From Uranotaenia lowii (Eukaryota > Arthropoda > Insecta > Diptera > Culicidae): DNA of 64,000 nt. The position numbers and the translations under genes are program-made. The stretch is taken from the NCBI RefSeq assembly GCF_029784155.1, contig NC_073693.1:339466023-339530022 (forward strand), read 5' to 3'. The number at the start of each line of letters is the position of its first letter. The first letter of the stretch is position 1. Below, piece after piece: positions 10,482 to 20,985 of the stretch. Below the pieces are notes generated by a model, which searched no databases, had not been told where the DNA came from, and saw only the letters and a program-made list of their open reading frames with translations.

Positions 10482-13400
10482 TTGTCATTTTTGTCATTTT
10501 TGTCATTTTTGTCATTTTTGTCAGTTTTGTCATTTTTGTCATTTTTGTCATTTTTGTCATTTTTGTCATTTTGTCATTTTTGTCATTTTTGTCATTTTTG
10601 TCATTTTTGTCATTTTTGTCATTTTTGTCATTTTTGTCATTTTTGTCATTTTTGTCATTTTTTGTCATTTTTGTCATTTTTGTCATTTTTGTCATTTTTG
10701 TCTGTTTTTGTCATTTTTGTCATCTTTGTCATTTTTGTCATTTTTGTCATTTTTGTCATTTTTGTCATTTTTGTCATTTTTGTCATTTTGTCATTTTTGT
10801 CTTTTTTGTCATTTTTGTCATTTTGGTCATTTTTGTCATTTTTGTCATTTTTGTCATTTTTGTCATTTTTGTCATTTTTGTCATTTTTGTCATTTTTGTC
10901 ATTTTTGTCATTTTTGTCATTTTTGTCATTTTTGTCATTTTTGTCATTTTGTCATTTTTGTCATTTTTGTCATTTTTGTCATTTTGTCATTTTTGTCATT
11001 TTTGTCATTTTTGTCATTTTTGTCATTTTTGTCATTTTTGTCATTTTTGTCATTTTTGTCATTTTTGTCATTTTTGTCATTTTTGTCATTTTTGTCATTT
11101 TTGTCATTTTTGTCATTTTTGTCATTTTGTATTTTGTCATTTTTGTCATTTTTGTCATTTTTGTCATTTTTGTCATTTTTGTCATTTTTGTCATTTTTGT
11201 CATTTTTGTCATTTTTGTCATTTTTGTCATTTTTGTCATTTTTGTCATTTTTGTCATTTTTGTCATTTTTGTCATTTTTGTCATTTTTGTCATTTTTGTC
11301 ATTTTTGTCATTTTTGTCATTTTTGTCATTTTTGTCATTTTTGTCATTTTTGTCATTTTTGTCATTTTTGTCATTTTTGTCATTTTTGTCATTTTTGTCA
11401 TTTTTGTCATTTTGTCATTTTTGTCATTTTTGTCATTTTTGTCATTTTTGTCATTTTTGTCATTTTTGTCATTTTTGTCATTTTTGTCATTTTTGTCATT
11501 TTTGTCATTTTTGTCATTTTTGTCATTTTGTCATTTTTGTCATTTTTGTCATTTTTGTCATTTTTGTCATTTTTGTCATTTTTGTCATTTTTGTCATTTT
11601 TGTCATTTTTGTCATTTTTGTCATTTTTGTCATTTTTGTCATTTTTGTCATTTTTGTCATTTTTGTCATTTTTGTCATTTTTGTCATTTTTGTCATTTTT
11701 GTCATTTTTGTCATTTTTGTCATTTTTGTCATTTTGTCATTTTTGTCATTTTTGTCATTTTTGTCATTTTTGTCATTTTTGTCATTTTTGTCATTTTTGT
11801 CATTTTTGTCATTTTTGTCATTTTTGTCATTTTTGTCATTTTTGTCATTTTTGTCATTTTTGTCATTTTTGTCATTTTTGTCATTTTTGTCATTTTTGTC
11901 ATTTTTGTCATTTTTGTCATTTTTGTCATTTTTGTCATTTTTGTCATTTTTGTCATTTTTGTCATTTTGTCATTTTTGTCATTTTTGTCATTTTTGTCAT
12001 TTTTGTCATTTTTGTCATTTTTGTCATTTTTGTCATTTTTGTCATTTTTGTCATTTTTGTCATTTTTGTCATTTTTGTCATTTTGTCATTTTTGTCATTT
12101 TTGTCATTTTTGTCATTTTTGTCATTTTTGTCATTTTTGTCATTTTTGTCATTTTTGTCATTTTTGTCATTTTTGTCATTTTTGTCATTTTTGTCATTTT
12201 TGTCATTTTTGTCATTTTTGTCATTTTTGTCATTTTTGTCATTTTTGTCATTTTTGTCATTTTTGTCATTTTTGTCATTTTTGTCATTTTTGTCATTTTT
12301 GTCATTTTTGTCATTTTTGTCATTTTTGTCATTTTTGTCATTTTGTCATTTTTGTCATTTTTGTCATTTTTGTCATTTTTGTCATTTTTGTCATTTTTGT
12401 CATTTTTGTCATTTTTGTCATTTTTGTCATTTTTGTCATTTTTGTCATTTTTGTCATTTTTGTCATTTTTGTCATTTTTTGTCATTTTTGTCATTTTTGT
12501 CATTTTTGTCATTTTTGTCATTTTTGTCATTTTTGTCATTTTTGTCATTTTTGTCATTTTTGTCATTTTTGTCATTTTTGTCAGTTTTGTCAGTTTTGTC
12601 ATTTTTGTCATTTTTGTCATTTTTGTCATTTTGTCATTTTTGTCATTTTTGTCATTTTTGTCATTTTTGTCATTTTTGTCATTTTTGTCATTTTTTTGTC
12701 ATTTTTGTCATTTTTGTCATTTTTGTCATTTTTGTCATTTTTGTCATTTTTGTCATTTTTGTCATTTTTGTCATTTTGTCATTTTTGTCATTTTTGTCAT
12801 TTTTGTCATTTTTGTCATTTTTGTCATTTTTGTCATTTTTGTCATTTTTGTCATTTTTGTCATTTTTGTCATTTTGTCATTTTTGTCATTTTTGTCATTT
12901 TTTGTCATTTTTGTCATTTTTGTCATTTTTGTCATTTTTGTCATTTTTGTCATTTTTGTCATTTTTGTCATTTTTGTCATTTTTGTCATTTTGTCATTTT
13001 TGTCATTTTTGTCATTTTTGTCATTTTTGTCATTTTTGTCATTTTTGTCATTTTTGTCATTTTTGTCATTTTTGTCATTTTTGTCATTTTTGTCATTTTT
13101 GTCATTTTTGTCATTTTTGTCATTTTTGTCATTTTTGTCATTTTTGTCATTTTTGTCATTTTTGTCATTTTGTCATTTTTGTCATTTTTGTCATTTTTGT
13201 CATTTTTGTCATTTTTGTCATTTTTGTCATTTTTGTCATTTTTGTCATTTTTGTCATTTTTGTCATTTTTGTCATTTTTGTCATTTTGTCATTTTTGTCA
13301 TTTTTGTCATTTTGTCATTTTTGTCATTTTGTCATTTTTGTCATTTTTGTCATTTTTGTCATTTTTGTCATTTTTGTCATTTTTGTCATTTTTGTCATTT

Positions 13401-13735
13401 TTGTCATTTTTGTCATTTTGTCATTTTTGTCATTTTTGTCATTTTTGTCATTTTTGTCATTTTTGTCATTTTTGTCATTTTTGTCATTTTTGTCATTTTT
13501 GTCATTTTTGTCATTTTTGTCATTTTTGTCATTTTTGTCATTTTTGTCATTTTTGTCATTTTTGTCATTTTTGTCATTTTTGTCATTTTTGTCATTTTTG
13601 TCATTTTTGTCATTTTTGTCATTTTTGTCATTTTTGTCATTTTTGTCATTTTTGTCATTTTTGTCATTTTTGTCATTTTTGTCATTTTTGTCATTTTTGT
13701 CATTTTTGTCATTTTTGTCATTTATGTTATTTCCT
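10482..13735. repeat. 9-bp satellite array (TTTTTGTCA)n
   Basis: About 360 head-to-tail copies of TTTTTGTCA. Most units are exact. Variants are mainly one-T-shorter 8-bp units (TTTTGTCA) and rare 10-11-bp units, each of which shifts the reading frame. Base-substitution variants (TCAGTTTT, TCTGTTTT, GGTCATT) cluster in the first 350 bases, with two more near 12590. All six frames are nearly stop-free, giving long open frames of LSF, CHF, VIF or MTK repeats that should not be called genes. Adjacent 8-bp units are spaced 116 bases apart three times (11408, 11963 and 13166 to the next), suggesting longer segments were amplified. Confidence 0.97.
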
Positions 13736-14215
13736 TTTTTGTTATTTTCTCTTACTCATTTCTTGTCATTTTTGTGTCATTTTTTTCATTTCTGTGTAGG
13801 TTTTGTGTCATTTTTATTTGGTTTTAATGTTATTCTAAAGACATTTTGAATATTTTATTTCTTATATTTTGTCATTTTTGTGCATTTATTTATTTTTATC
13901 TTTTTTTTTCTGGTTTGTCTTTTTTGTATATTTGATTTCAATTTTTGTTCAATGAGCTTTTTGGGGTTTCAAATAATTTTTAGCAGAAAATTCATTTTAA
14001 CCCTCTTAAGTATACCTTACCCCGATTCAAGACGAAATTTACTATTGTATAAAACCGAAAAAAGTTGTTAAATGAAATGTTATGACAACACATCTCTTGC
14101 AATTTAAATCGAGTTCATCTATTTAACTAACACAAATGAAGAAGGTTTTAAATCTTAAAAAAATATCAAAGTACAGAACCAGTTGGTCCTAAAATCGCTT
14201 CTGTCATTTGGCAAT
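13736..14215. repeat. Decayed edge of the satellite, then spacer
   Basis: From 13722 to about 13930 the array degrades into TTATTT, TTTCTTGTCATTTTTGTGTC and similar words, the expected eroded border of a satellite. After that the sequence is ordinary AT-rich DNA without a gene. Confidence 0.7.
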
Positions 14216-15226
14216 CAATTGCTCACGAGCAAAACCGATAGGATTCCGTTAGGAAAGCGAAGCTGCTCTAGTCTGGTGGGAGCCAATGAATAAATGCATG
14301 GAATATCACACAAATCACACACATTCTTCAGCCCCATCCTATCGGTGCTTCACTTCCGTAAAATTCCTCCCGGATCATGTCCCTGGACTGCTAGCTAATA
14401 CCTATCTATCTCGCTAGGGGACGCGCAAGGACATCATCGTCATCCTCATCGATATATGGACGGCAAATATGGCACCCATTTTTCAGTCCCTCGCATTTGC
14501 ATCAGAAGAGTGGTGCATTTGGTGTTTTTACTTTCCGGTGCCAAAAGGGTTGAAACCTACATATCGAGCGAGGGTGAATATTGAAAACGTCCGAGATGGT
14601 AGAGAATATTTATTTTTTCATTTGTTAAATTAAAATACAATGTACTGTGTGGGTGTTTTGCTGTTGTTGCTGTTTGTTGTTCGATGGCTGGTAGTGGTAA
14701 TTTTCCGCCTTCATACTCTCTTCAAGGATACATATGTTCGTATAGGGGGTTAGTTTTGCATTTTTATTTTCCCCGGACTCTGTGGATCAATTGCAATTTC
14801 GGAAGTTAAGTGGCTTCGTTGATTGGTTTTTGGTCACTGGTCCTCAGTCGGTCTCTGATGGTCATGAATTTGGAACTAAGGGTTGATTTTTTTTCACCAA
14901 TTGGATAACGATGAGACAATTTGAAGTATGGGAAGATTCTGATTGAAAAACATTGTTGCCCATTTTAAGCTTCAACGAGGAATTTCAAATACCTTAAAGC
15001 ACTCTCTCGAAGAATTCTTCCCCTCCGAAAGCTAAAATGTCAGATCGCTCTACCGAGATGAGCCAGGAAAACTAATTACTAATCACCATCGGGAGTTGAG
15101 AGATCGTTATATCGGTATAAACTTGCAACCATCAATTCTGGAATGCCTCTTGCAAGGCATCCACATCCATAATGTTCATCAGCAGCCAGCCACTAATTTC
15201 AATCCGCAGATAGGAACATAAGTACT
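14216..15226. other. GC-richer, single-copy-looking non-coding DNA
   Basis: Base composition rises noticeably from about 14216. There are GCTGTT/GTTGTT runs at about 14660-14690 and no long frame. The same type of sequence resumes at 16200, after the mariner insertion at 15229-16197. It could be conserved non-coding DNA or untranslated exon of a gene whose coding part lies elsewhere, but no splice sites or coding frame establish this. Confidence 0.3.
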
Positions 15227-15228
15227 TA

Positions 15229-16197
15229 AAGCTTAGTTCTTTTAGAAATGGGACATTTTCATTTGCTAATAGCTCGTTAACTAGTTATTGGATATTAAAA
15301 ACTTTGACAGCATTTTGTTGCCTGTAAAAAATACTATTCGACCTATTTTTTTCAAAATTTAAACTTTACGCGTTTTTGAGATATGTACGATGCAAGAGAA
15401 AAAGAAAAAAATTATTTTGCACAGTTTCCTTTAAAATACGTCATTATCAAATTGATAGCTGAAAAAACCGTTGATTATTCAAAGAATTACTGAGTTTTTG
15501 TGGTGGATAAGTATGCAAACACTGTAAATAATGTCCACAAAGTTCAAATCAAGCATTGGAGTGAAGCACATGATCGGCAACAACGGTTAAGGGTCATCAA
15601 GGAAGTCAAGTCTCATACCAGCATTTTTAATTTTTAATAAACGAAAAACTAAGGGTAGATCGCTGAAATGTTCAAAACAATTTTCTCCGATAAGCTGATA
15701 GTGTTGCCTAGTGATGACTCATTGAAATCCAACCTAAAACATATATTTTTTGATAGTTCCAAAGCGCTTAAGCTGTAAAACCGGTACCGGAAAAAAAACG
15801 TACAAAAATGTGGTCAAAAATAATCAAATTTGTTCATTTCGGAACAACTGTATCCACTAAAATGCTTCCAGTTTCCAGTTTCCAGAGAAGTATTGGACCA
15901 AAAAGTATCAAAAATTGAAGAAGGAGGGTGAAGCCACCTGAAATATAGATTTTACGAAGTATAAGTTGGAGAAACTGATCAATACCATGACTGAAAAAAG
16001 TGTGCGCCGGCCAATGGGAGATACCAAGAATAAAGTAGAAATTTCTTTAACCAAAAACGGTAAATATTTTTTTTCAAATTTTTCCATAAAAGATCATAAC
16101 ATTACCTTATTTTTCTTCAAAGAAAGTATTTCGTTTAAACGAATGGTTTTTTAGATACAGGCATTCGTAACTGTCCCATTTCTAAAAGAACTAAGCT
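15229..16197 (+). mobile_element. Dead mariner-type element, 969 bp
   Basis: A TA target duplication (15227-15228 and 16198-16199) encloses perfect 27-bp inverted repeats at 15229-15255 and 16171-16197, beginning AAGCTTAGTTCTTTTAG. Length is below the roughly 1.3 kb of intact relatives in this window, implying internal deletion. A transposase C-terminal remnant is readable at 15885-16060. Perfect ends beside a ruined gene suggest the ends were maintained or recently moved in trans. Confidence 0.85.
15885..16060 (+). pseudogene. Mariner/Tc1-type transposase C-terminal remnant
   Basis: The frame starting at 15885 reads EKYWTKKYQKLKKEGEAT, then an in-frame TGA, then NIDFTKYKLEKLINTMTEK and SVRRPMGDTKNKV. 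The EKYW word aligns with PIEKYW in the intact transposase at 56702-57712, whose glutamate is the third catalytic residue. The order of basic KLKK, a helix and VRR-M also matches that protein. Everything upstream, including the two catalytic aspartates, is unreadable. It cannot make active enzyme. Confidence 0.6.
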
Positions 16198-16199
16198 TT

Positions 16200-17034
16200 A
16201 TTGCAGCATCTTCGCAGCATCAGCTTCAAGAACGCCCAACCAAGGCGGGGTTTGATTATTGTGTCGTTCCCTTGGCTGGTGTGTCCCCTGCTGTCGTCCT
16301 GTCCTGTGTCCTCCAGGGCAAGTCACTCTGGACGTCGTTCGGTCCCGATATGATGATGAAACCAACCGATCGACCGGCCGACCTGTTTTCTCACGATTTC
16401 TGTAATGTATACCTACCTATCTTTACCATAATACACTCGGATGCTGCCGCTGCAAGAAGGATGCCGAAAGGTGGCAATCTTACGATAGTGGGAACTCATT
16501 CAGGATTTTCTGGGAAAAATTTAGTGTAACAAGAACTGCAGGTGGTTATCTTCGATTTTAGAACTCTAATCAATGAATATTTAAGCATGTTTATGTTTCC
16601 TGATTTAGATTTAAAATTTTTTTCATGCCGAGTAAATCACCTGAAATTTGTAAAGGTAGCACCGTACAGCATACAGAGGGTTGTCTGGTGGTGTAGTGTA
16701 TGGCCCGCTTTACAAATTCATTTTTTTCTAAAAAAGAATATTGATGAAATTTTCTATTATTAATTCTCAACTTTTATGAAATTTCTGTAATTTCTGTGAT
16801 AAACATAACACGATCACGATTTAATTATGATTTCCTACAAATGATAAACAATGACTGAAAAGTTAGAACAATACATCATTGTAACTTAAAATTAAGTTAG
16901 AACAATACATCATTGTTCATACTTATGGTATTTTTTTACCGAAAAATTTCAAGAGCTCTTAAAACAAAATTCTGAAAGTCGAATTATAATTCTTGATTGA
17001 AGTTTCCTACGCGGAGTGTTAATTTGGTCGTCAA
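16200..17034. other. Spacer; first third GC-richer
   Basis: 16200-16530 continues the GC-richer single-copy-looking DNA interrupted by the mariner. It has an 85-codon plus-strand frame (16272-16529) without recognisable domains. The rest is AT-rich with nothing recognised. Confidence 0.35.
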
Positions 17035-17443
17035 TTGCCGAACTGTTCAGCGAAAATAATTGGAACCATTGAGAAATCGACAGATCCACAGCAACTTGCT
17101 TTACCGTTGCCATCTTCCAAGGCCATCATCCCTATCCGAGGACGTCTTCCTGTTTTCCCTAAAAATCCGGGTTTGGACACCGCCGGGGCACATACTCGAG
17201 GGATCCGGCGCTATTTGCTGCAACCGAGGAATACAAGTTGACCCAGAATTCGATTGATCGTGCTCTCAGACGTTGCCATCTTACTTTGGAAGAGGACCAC
17301 GTGGTTGGAGCTAATCAATTACGGACATAAATTTCCAAAAAGCTTGTGAGTTTTTCTTCCTTTTTTCACTTTTTTGCTTTTTCTATTTTTTCCCTTTTTT
17401 GAATATTTTGGGCATCGTGAGCCTTTTTCATATTTAAAAATGG

Positions 17444-18421
17444 ATGGCATTCGTGTCCCCGTTTAGAAATTTGAGCGAGGGCGGGGGGTTTCAATCGGCA
17501 ATTCTGGATGATAAAGATGACATCTACGAGAGTGAGGTGCATTTGAAGGATTCATATGAAGCTGGTCCCTCAAATGCAGTCCATTCTCGGATAATAGAGA
17601 GTTCTTCATCACCCACGATTGAGGATGAGACAACCCGGCTCCGAACCTACACGGATGGTATAACTTTTTCCAGTCCTTGGGTGGTCTTCATCCGGCCCAA
17701 AAAAGATGGCAAACGGCCCAATGTGGTACAGATCACCAAAGATCTGGCGAGGTGGTCCTCCGTGACCAGCATTACTAAGATGCGACCAGACAAGTTGCGC
17801 GTAGTAGTGGCTGACCGAAAGGCTGCCAATGAAATTGTTGTCAGCAATTTCATTAATCTAGAGTACCAAGTTTTTATTCCGTCTCGAAACGTGGAGATCG
17901 AGGGCGTGATTACGGAAATGAGTCTGGAGGCAGACTACGTTACATCCAACGGCGTTGGTAAGTTTAAGAGCCTCGATTCAACCTCGGTTGAAATCCTGGA
18001 TTGCCGACAACTCCAAACTGCCAGCGTCGTACACTCAAAATGAAAATACCCAAAACTTGAGAACTGCCACCCGCCAAACCTAAGTTCAAGATTGATAACT
18101 ATAGTGTGTGAAAAAATCACAGCTTGCCAATACGCCAAACTTGTCCTTCAAGCAGAGAACTGTTTTTTTGGGGGGGGGGGTCTCCTTTAAGAGCTTAACT
18201 TTGAGCTATGCCACCAATAGCCAAACCTGTAGGGAGGGAGTTTCACTCGGATTGGCGGGGAAAGTTCTCAAGTTTGGGTATTTTCGAGGTTCAGTGTAAA
18301 TGGAGCTAAAGTGTACTCGCCTTCAGTCTCATTTCGCGTGACCTTTGCGGGTACCGCCTTCCCTCACTTCGTTTTGATTGACGGTGTAACGATGTTACAA
18401 ATGAGATAAATTTCACGTTCA
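17444..18421 (+). pseudogene. Non-LTR retrotransposon ORF1 (gag-like), interrupted
   Basis: The first segment, 199 codons (17444-18043), carries the ORF1 core PWVVFIRPKKDGKRPNVVQI, a KMRPDKLRVVVADRKAANEI stretch and a VEIEGVITEMSLEAD stretch, which I recognise from I-clade ORF1 proteins that bind retrotransposon RNA. The frame stops at TGA 18041-18043, exactly where a foldback insert begins. Downstream of that insert, 18296-18420 reads VYSPSVSFRVTFAGTAFPH and FVLIDG, which resembles the next ORF1 block of the same family. The zinc knuckles that should follow are missing. A second ATG (17440) gives only an 8-codon frame. ORF1 is therefore split and C-terminally truncated. Confidence 0.7.
18042..18285. 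mobile_element. 244-bp foldback insert inside ORF1
   Basis: The left arm 18042-18080 begins GAAAATACCCAAAACTTGAG. The right arm 18250-18285 ends CTCAAGTTTGGGTATTTTC. They are near-perfect inverted copies over about 20 bases and imperfect over 35. The centre has an 11-G tract (about 18170). ORF1-like coding resumes on the right side, so this is an insertion rather than part of the gene. No clear target duplication was found. Confidence 0.6.
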
Positions 18422-18473
18422 ACTCTCAAGATCGGTAAATGAGAAAAACGCAATTACTTGTGTAGAGCTTTAG

Positions 18474-18761
18474 CAAATATATTAAAACAAATATACCTCA
18501 CTGTCAGCCTTCTCCATACATCTCATCAAGGACACGCATGTCAGCACCACCTACTGACGGAAGTTCCTACTAAATCCACTGATTGCACCGCCATCACCAT
18601 CTCTAGCGGCAACAGCGCCACCTACAAGTCAAAAATTTGTCAAAAGAAGTTCAGATTGTACATGTTTATTCATGGTAGTTAGAACTTTCTCCATAGGATG
18701 GCGTGCTTGATGTGTCGCCTTGTTTTTTGAAGAGTGAGGTATATTGATTTTACTATATTTG
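18474..18761. mobile_element. MITE with 29-bp inverted repeats and 7-bp target duplication
   Basis: Ends CAAATATATTAAAACAAATA and (reverse complement of the right end) CAAATATAGTAAAATCAATA continue to a shared ATACCTCACT; 26 of 29 positions match. GCTTTAG occurs directly outside both ends (18467-18473 and 18762-18768). The interior also folds partly on itself (CTCATCAAGGACACGC against a complementary block near 18690-18720). A 7-bp duplication does not fit hAT (8), mariner (2) or Harbinger (3), so the superfamily is unassigned. Confidence 0.65.
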
Positions 18762-18768
18762 GCTTTAG

Positions 18769-19487
18769 GGAACAACATTTTAACGTCATCAGCGCCTCTA
18801 GCGGTCGGTTTCCGAACCGAACATTTTTGATCGGTCGTGAAGCAGTGCACATCGGCTCTGACCCTACCAAAAGTCCAAGAACCGATTTTTAAAATGAAAA
18901 AGAAAATTTTGAAAAAGAAAATTTTGAAAAAGAAAAACATACACCAGTGTGTGTGAGGGCAATGATCGGGTTTTAGAATTTGGTTGATATCTTCCTTGAC
19001 CGACCCAAAAGTTGAGCTTTTTTCTCAGTTGATCGGTGGATGAGGCAGACGTAGTTATCTGCAGTGTTAACTCTAAAAGATATAGAGAACCGACAAACAC
19101 GTTGTCTGGAGATCAGTTGCGGTATTATAATAACGTCAATATTATAATATTATTTTTGGTATGTCAAGCTAGGCCCAGTGCGGGAGTTTTCAAGTTTTCT
19201 CCTTTCAAAAGGAAAACTGGTGCTTATACGATACAACCTCAAGCACCCAAGACAAATCGTTACAGGGTTCAGGACAAATCCTTCAAGTGAAAGTGTTTGT
19301 TCAGGGTAGGTGAACGGGGCCGCGAAAGTCTACGCCGCCTCATTAAGAGAGTCCCTTGGACCAAGAGCACCTACGGGCCATAGGAGGTCAATCCGCATCC
19401 TCCCGGTTCACGAGGCCGGTCGTCAATTGCCGGACGTGAGCCGAATTAGAACCCAACATCAAGACTAGCGCGAGCAACAGTCTAAGT
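18769..19487. other. Mixed spacer; GC-rich block from 19300
   Basis: 18880-18950 holds AAAGAAAATTTTGAAA repeats. 19036-19290 has an 84-codon frame of unknown nature. From about 19305 the sequence becomes GC-rich and runs up to the hAT-like insertion; the same type of sequence resumes after it. I do not recognise a product. Confidence 0.3.
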
Positions 19488-20195
19488 TAGGGTTACCATA
19501 CGTACTCTTTCAAGAGTACATGTACTCTTTTTCGATCGAGAAATGAGCGTACTCTTCTTTTTGTGAATTTTTACGAAATGTACTCTTTTTTGTGGAAGGA
19601 GTTAGATAAAACTTTCTCATACATATTAACTTATTTCTTCCGATATTGTATCCTTATAAATACAAGAGATCCGACTTTTTATGCATTCGTTGCACAACAC
19701 TTCAATTTTGCTTCTTTTGTTGAATGTTTCAAAGGATGAATACCAGTGGAAGAAATCACGAGTACATTAACGATTTCAATCGGGATTTTTTGGTTTAAAA
19801 AAGCCCCTTTGAGTATGCAATGAACTCCCGGACAGCAGACAATATGCATAACGACAACTTGCTTAAATAAAAGCCTAGTGCACAAATCGTGCGCGCACGA
19901 ATAAATAATATTGTTTTTAAGGAATTTAAAAAAAATACGCCTCTATATTAAAAAAAAACTATTCCTCAAATGCTGTTTTTTATCAACTTTTTGGTGCTTT
20001 CTCAGCATATAATCGAAAACTTTGAATAATCTAACTTTGAATTCTGAGCTTTTGTCATGTAAGTCATATATCTTGCCACAAATTGGCGGTTTTTGAATAA
20101 CCTATAACATCATGGTTTTTGAATAAATGGCGTTTGTCTTTACTATTTTTTTTTTCAATGTACTCTTTTTGGCGTTGCAGGATATGGTAACCCTA
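19488..20195. mobile_element. hAT-like non-autonomous element, 708 bp
   Basis: Perfect 13-bp inverted ends TAGGGTTACCATA (19488-19500) and TATGGTAACCCTA (20183-20195) are flanked by an 8-bp direct duplication, GTCTAAGT (19480-19487 and 20196-20203). An 8-bp duplication with TAGGGTT-like ends is characteristic of the hAT superfamily. Several GTACTCTTT words just inside both ends look like subterminal transposase-binding repeats. No transposase is encoded. Confidence 0.85.
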
Positions 20196-20735
20196 GTCTA
20201 AGTGTCAAATTAGCCGCCGACGAATTAGGGAGAATTTGAATTCAACCGCCTTCAAGTGCACCAACATAGCCGGGACACCAAGCGCGCCATCGATTGCGAG
20301 GAAGCCGTAGCCGCCGAGAGAGGATTCTTCTTTGCGCACTGCGCAGAGCACAAGCAGGCCAGATCTACCAATTACCTATCTCTTTGATATGGAACTATTC
20401 TACACCCCGCTGGGGGAAAATATTTAATTGAACCGAAGCGAAACAAATGCAAGCACCTATGGTAGAAATCCATAAAATTAGGCCGTGGGCTAAACTTAGA
20501 AATCGTGAAACGAAGGTTAGGAGTTCGATTGAGGGTTTTGCATTCGGAATTAAGTACTAAGCCCCATTGGTTCTTTGATTTCGGGTTGGGGCTGAATTGA
20601 TGTGTCATGGAGCGATCAGTGGGAGTAGATTACTCAATCATCAGAGATCCGCCTGGGGGAGTCTCGCCGGGCATATCATAGCACGCTTCTCCACATGCAA
20701 CTGTGATTTTTCGCATTTGTTTGGCGCAAAGTGGA
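20196..20735. other. GC-rich segment, unrecognised
   Basis: Continuation of the block interrupted by the hAT-like element. The frame at about 20242-20388 is open and reads like protein (ERGFFFAHCAEHKQARS), but it is blocked upstream and has no family I can name. It may be a decayed retroelement or a gene fragment. Confidence 0.3.
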
Positions 20736-20985
20736 GTAGTTAAACTGAATAGTTACCCCCGTTTCGTGACCCGTTTGGGTCCTACGTTGGGCGCCAAGTC
20801 ACTTTCGATTCGAGCGAAATGTCGTATTACGATAGTCGAGTGAAAAAGCCTAGGCACGAACTTTCAAGCAGTCGACTCAGTCGAGCTACTCGACTGAAAT
20901 TCGGTTCGACTCGACTACTGTAATACCAAAATGGCTCACTCGAGTAAAATGACTCGTGACTCGTCTTATGTAATAGGGCCCATAA
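20736..20985 (-). repeat. Possible LTR-element primer site and inverted CTCGACT cluster
   Basis: On the minus strand TTGGCGCCCAACGTAGGACC (about 20780-20799) resembles the tRNA primer-binding site of insect LTR retrotransposons. Next to it, 20815-20975 holds many inverted AGTCGAG/CTCGACT and CGAGTxA words and ends in TGTAATAGGGCCC, like a MITE end. Matching left ends and LTRs could not be found, so both readings are tentative. Confidence 0.3.

Larger units (their letters stand above)
17035..18470 (+). mobile_element. I-like non-LTR retrotransposon, 5' part only
   Basis: A GC-richer leader (17035-17340) and a pyrimidine-rich stretch precede an ORF1 (from 17444) typical of the I/Loner/Outcast group of insect non-LTR elements. 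Neither ORF2 (endonuclease and reverse transcriptase) nor a 3' tail is present. This is unusual, because target-primed insertion normally loses the 5' end. A 244-bp foldback insert (18042-18285) and a MITE (18474-18761) have broken up the copy. The exact 5' boundary is not visible. Confidence 0.6.

Noticed and set aside
10979..13721. Minus-strand MTK-repeat proteins
   Set aside because: Same satellite read on the other strand; frame breaks occur at every 8-bp unit.
10482..13735. CRISPR-like array
   Set aside because: Units are 9 bp, contiguous and without spacers; the DNA is eukaryotic.
9891..13827. Open frames of 1,092-1,310 codons
   Set aside because: They are translations of N bases and of a 9-bp satellite without stop codons; there is no gene-like composition or domain.
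20780..20799. Full LTR retrotransposon from the primer-site-like word
   Set aside because: No paired LTRs, polypurine tract or gag-pol was found, so only a tentative mention is made.
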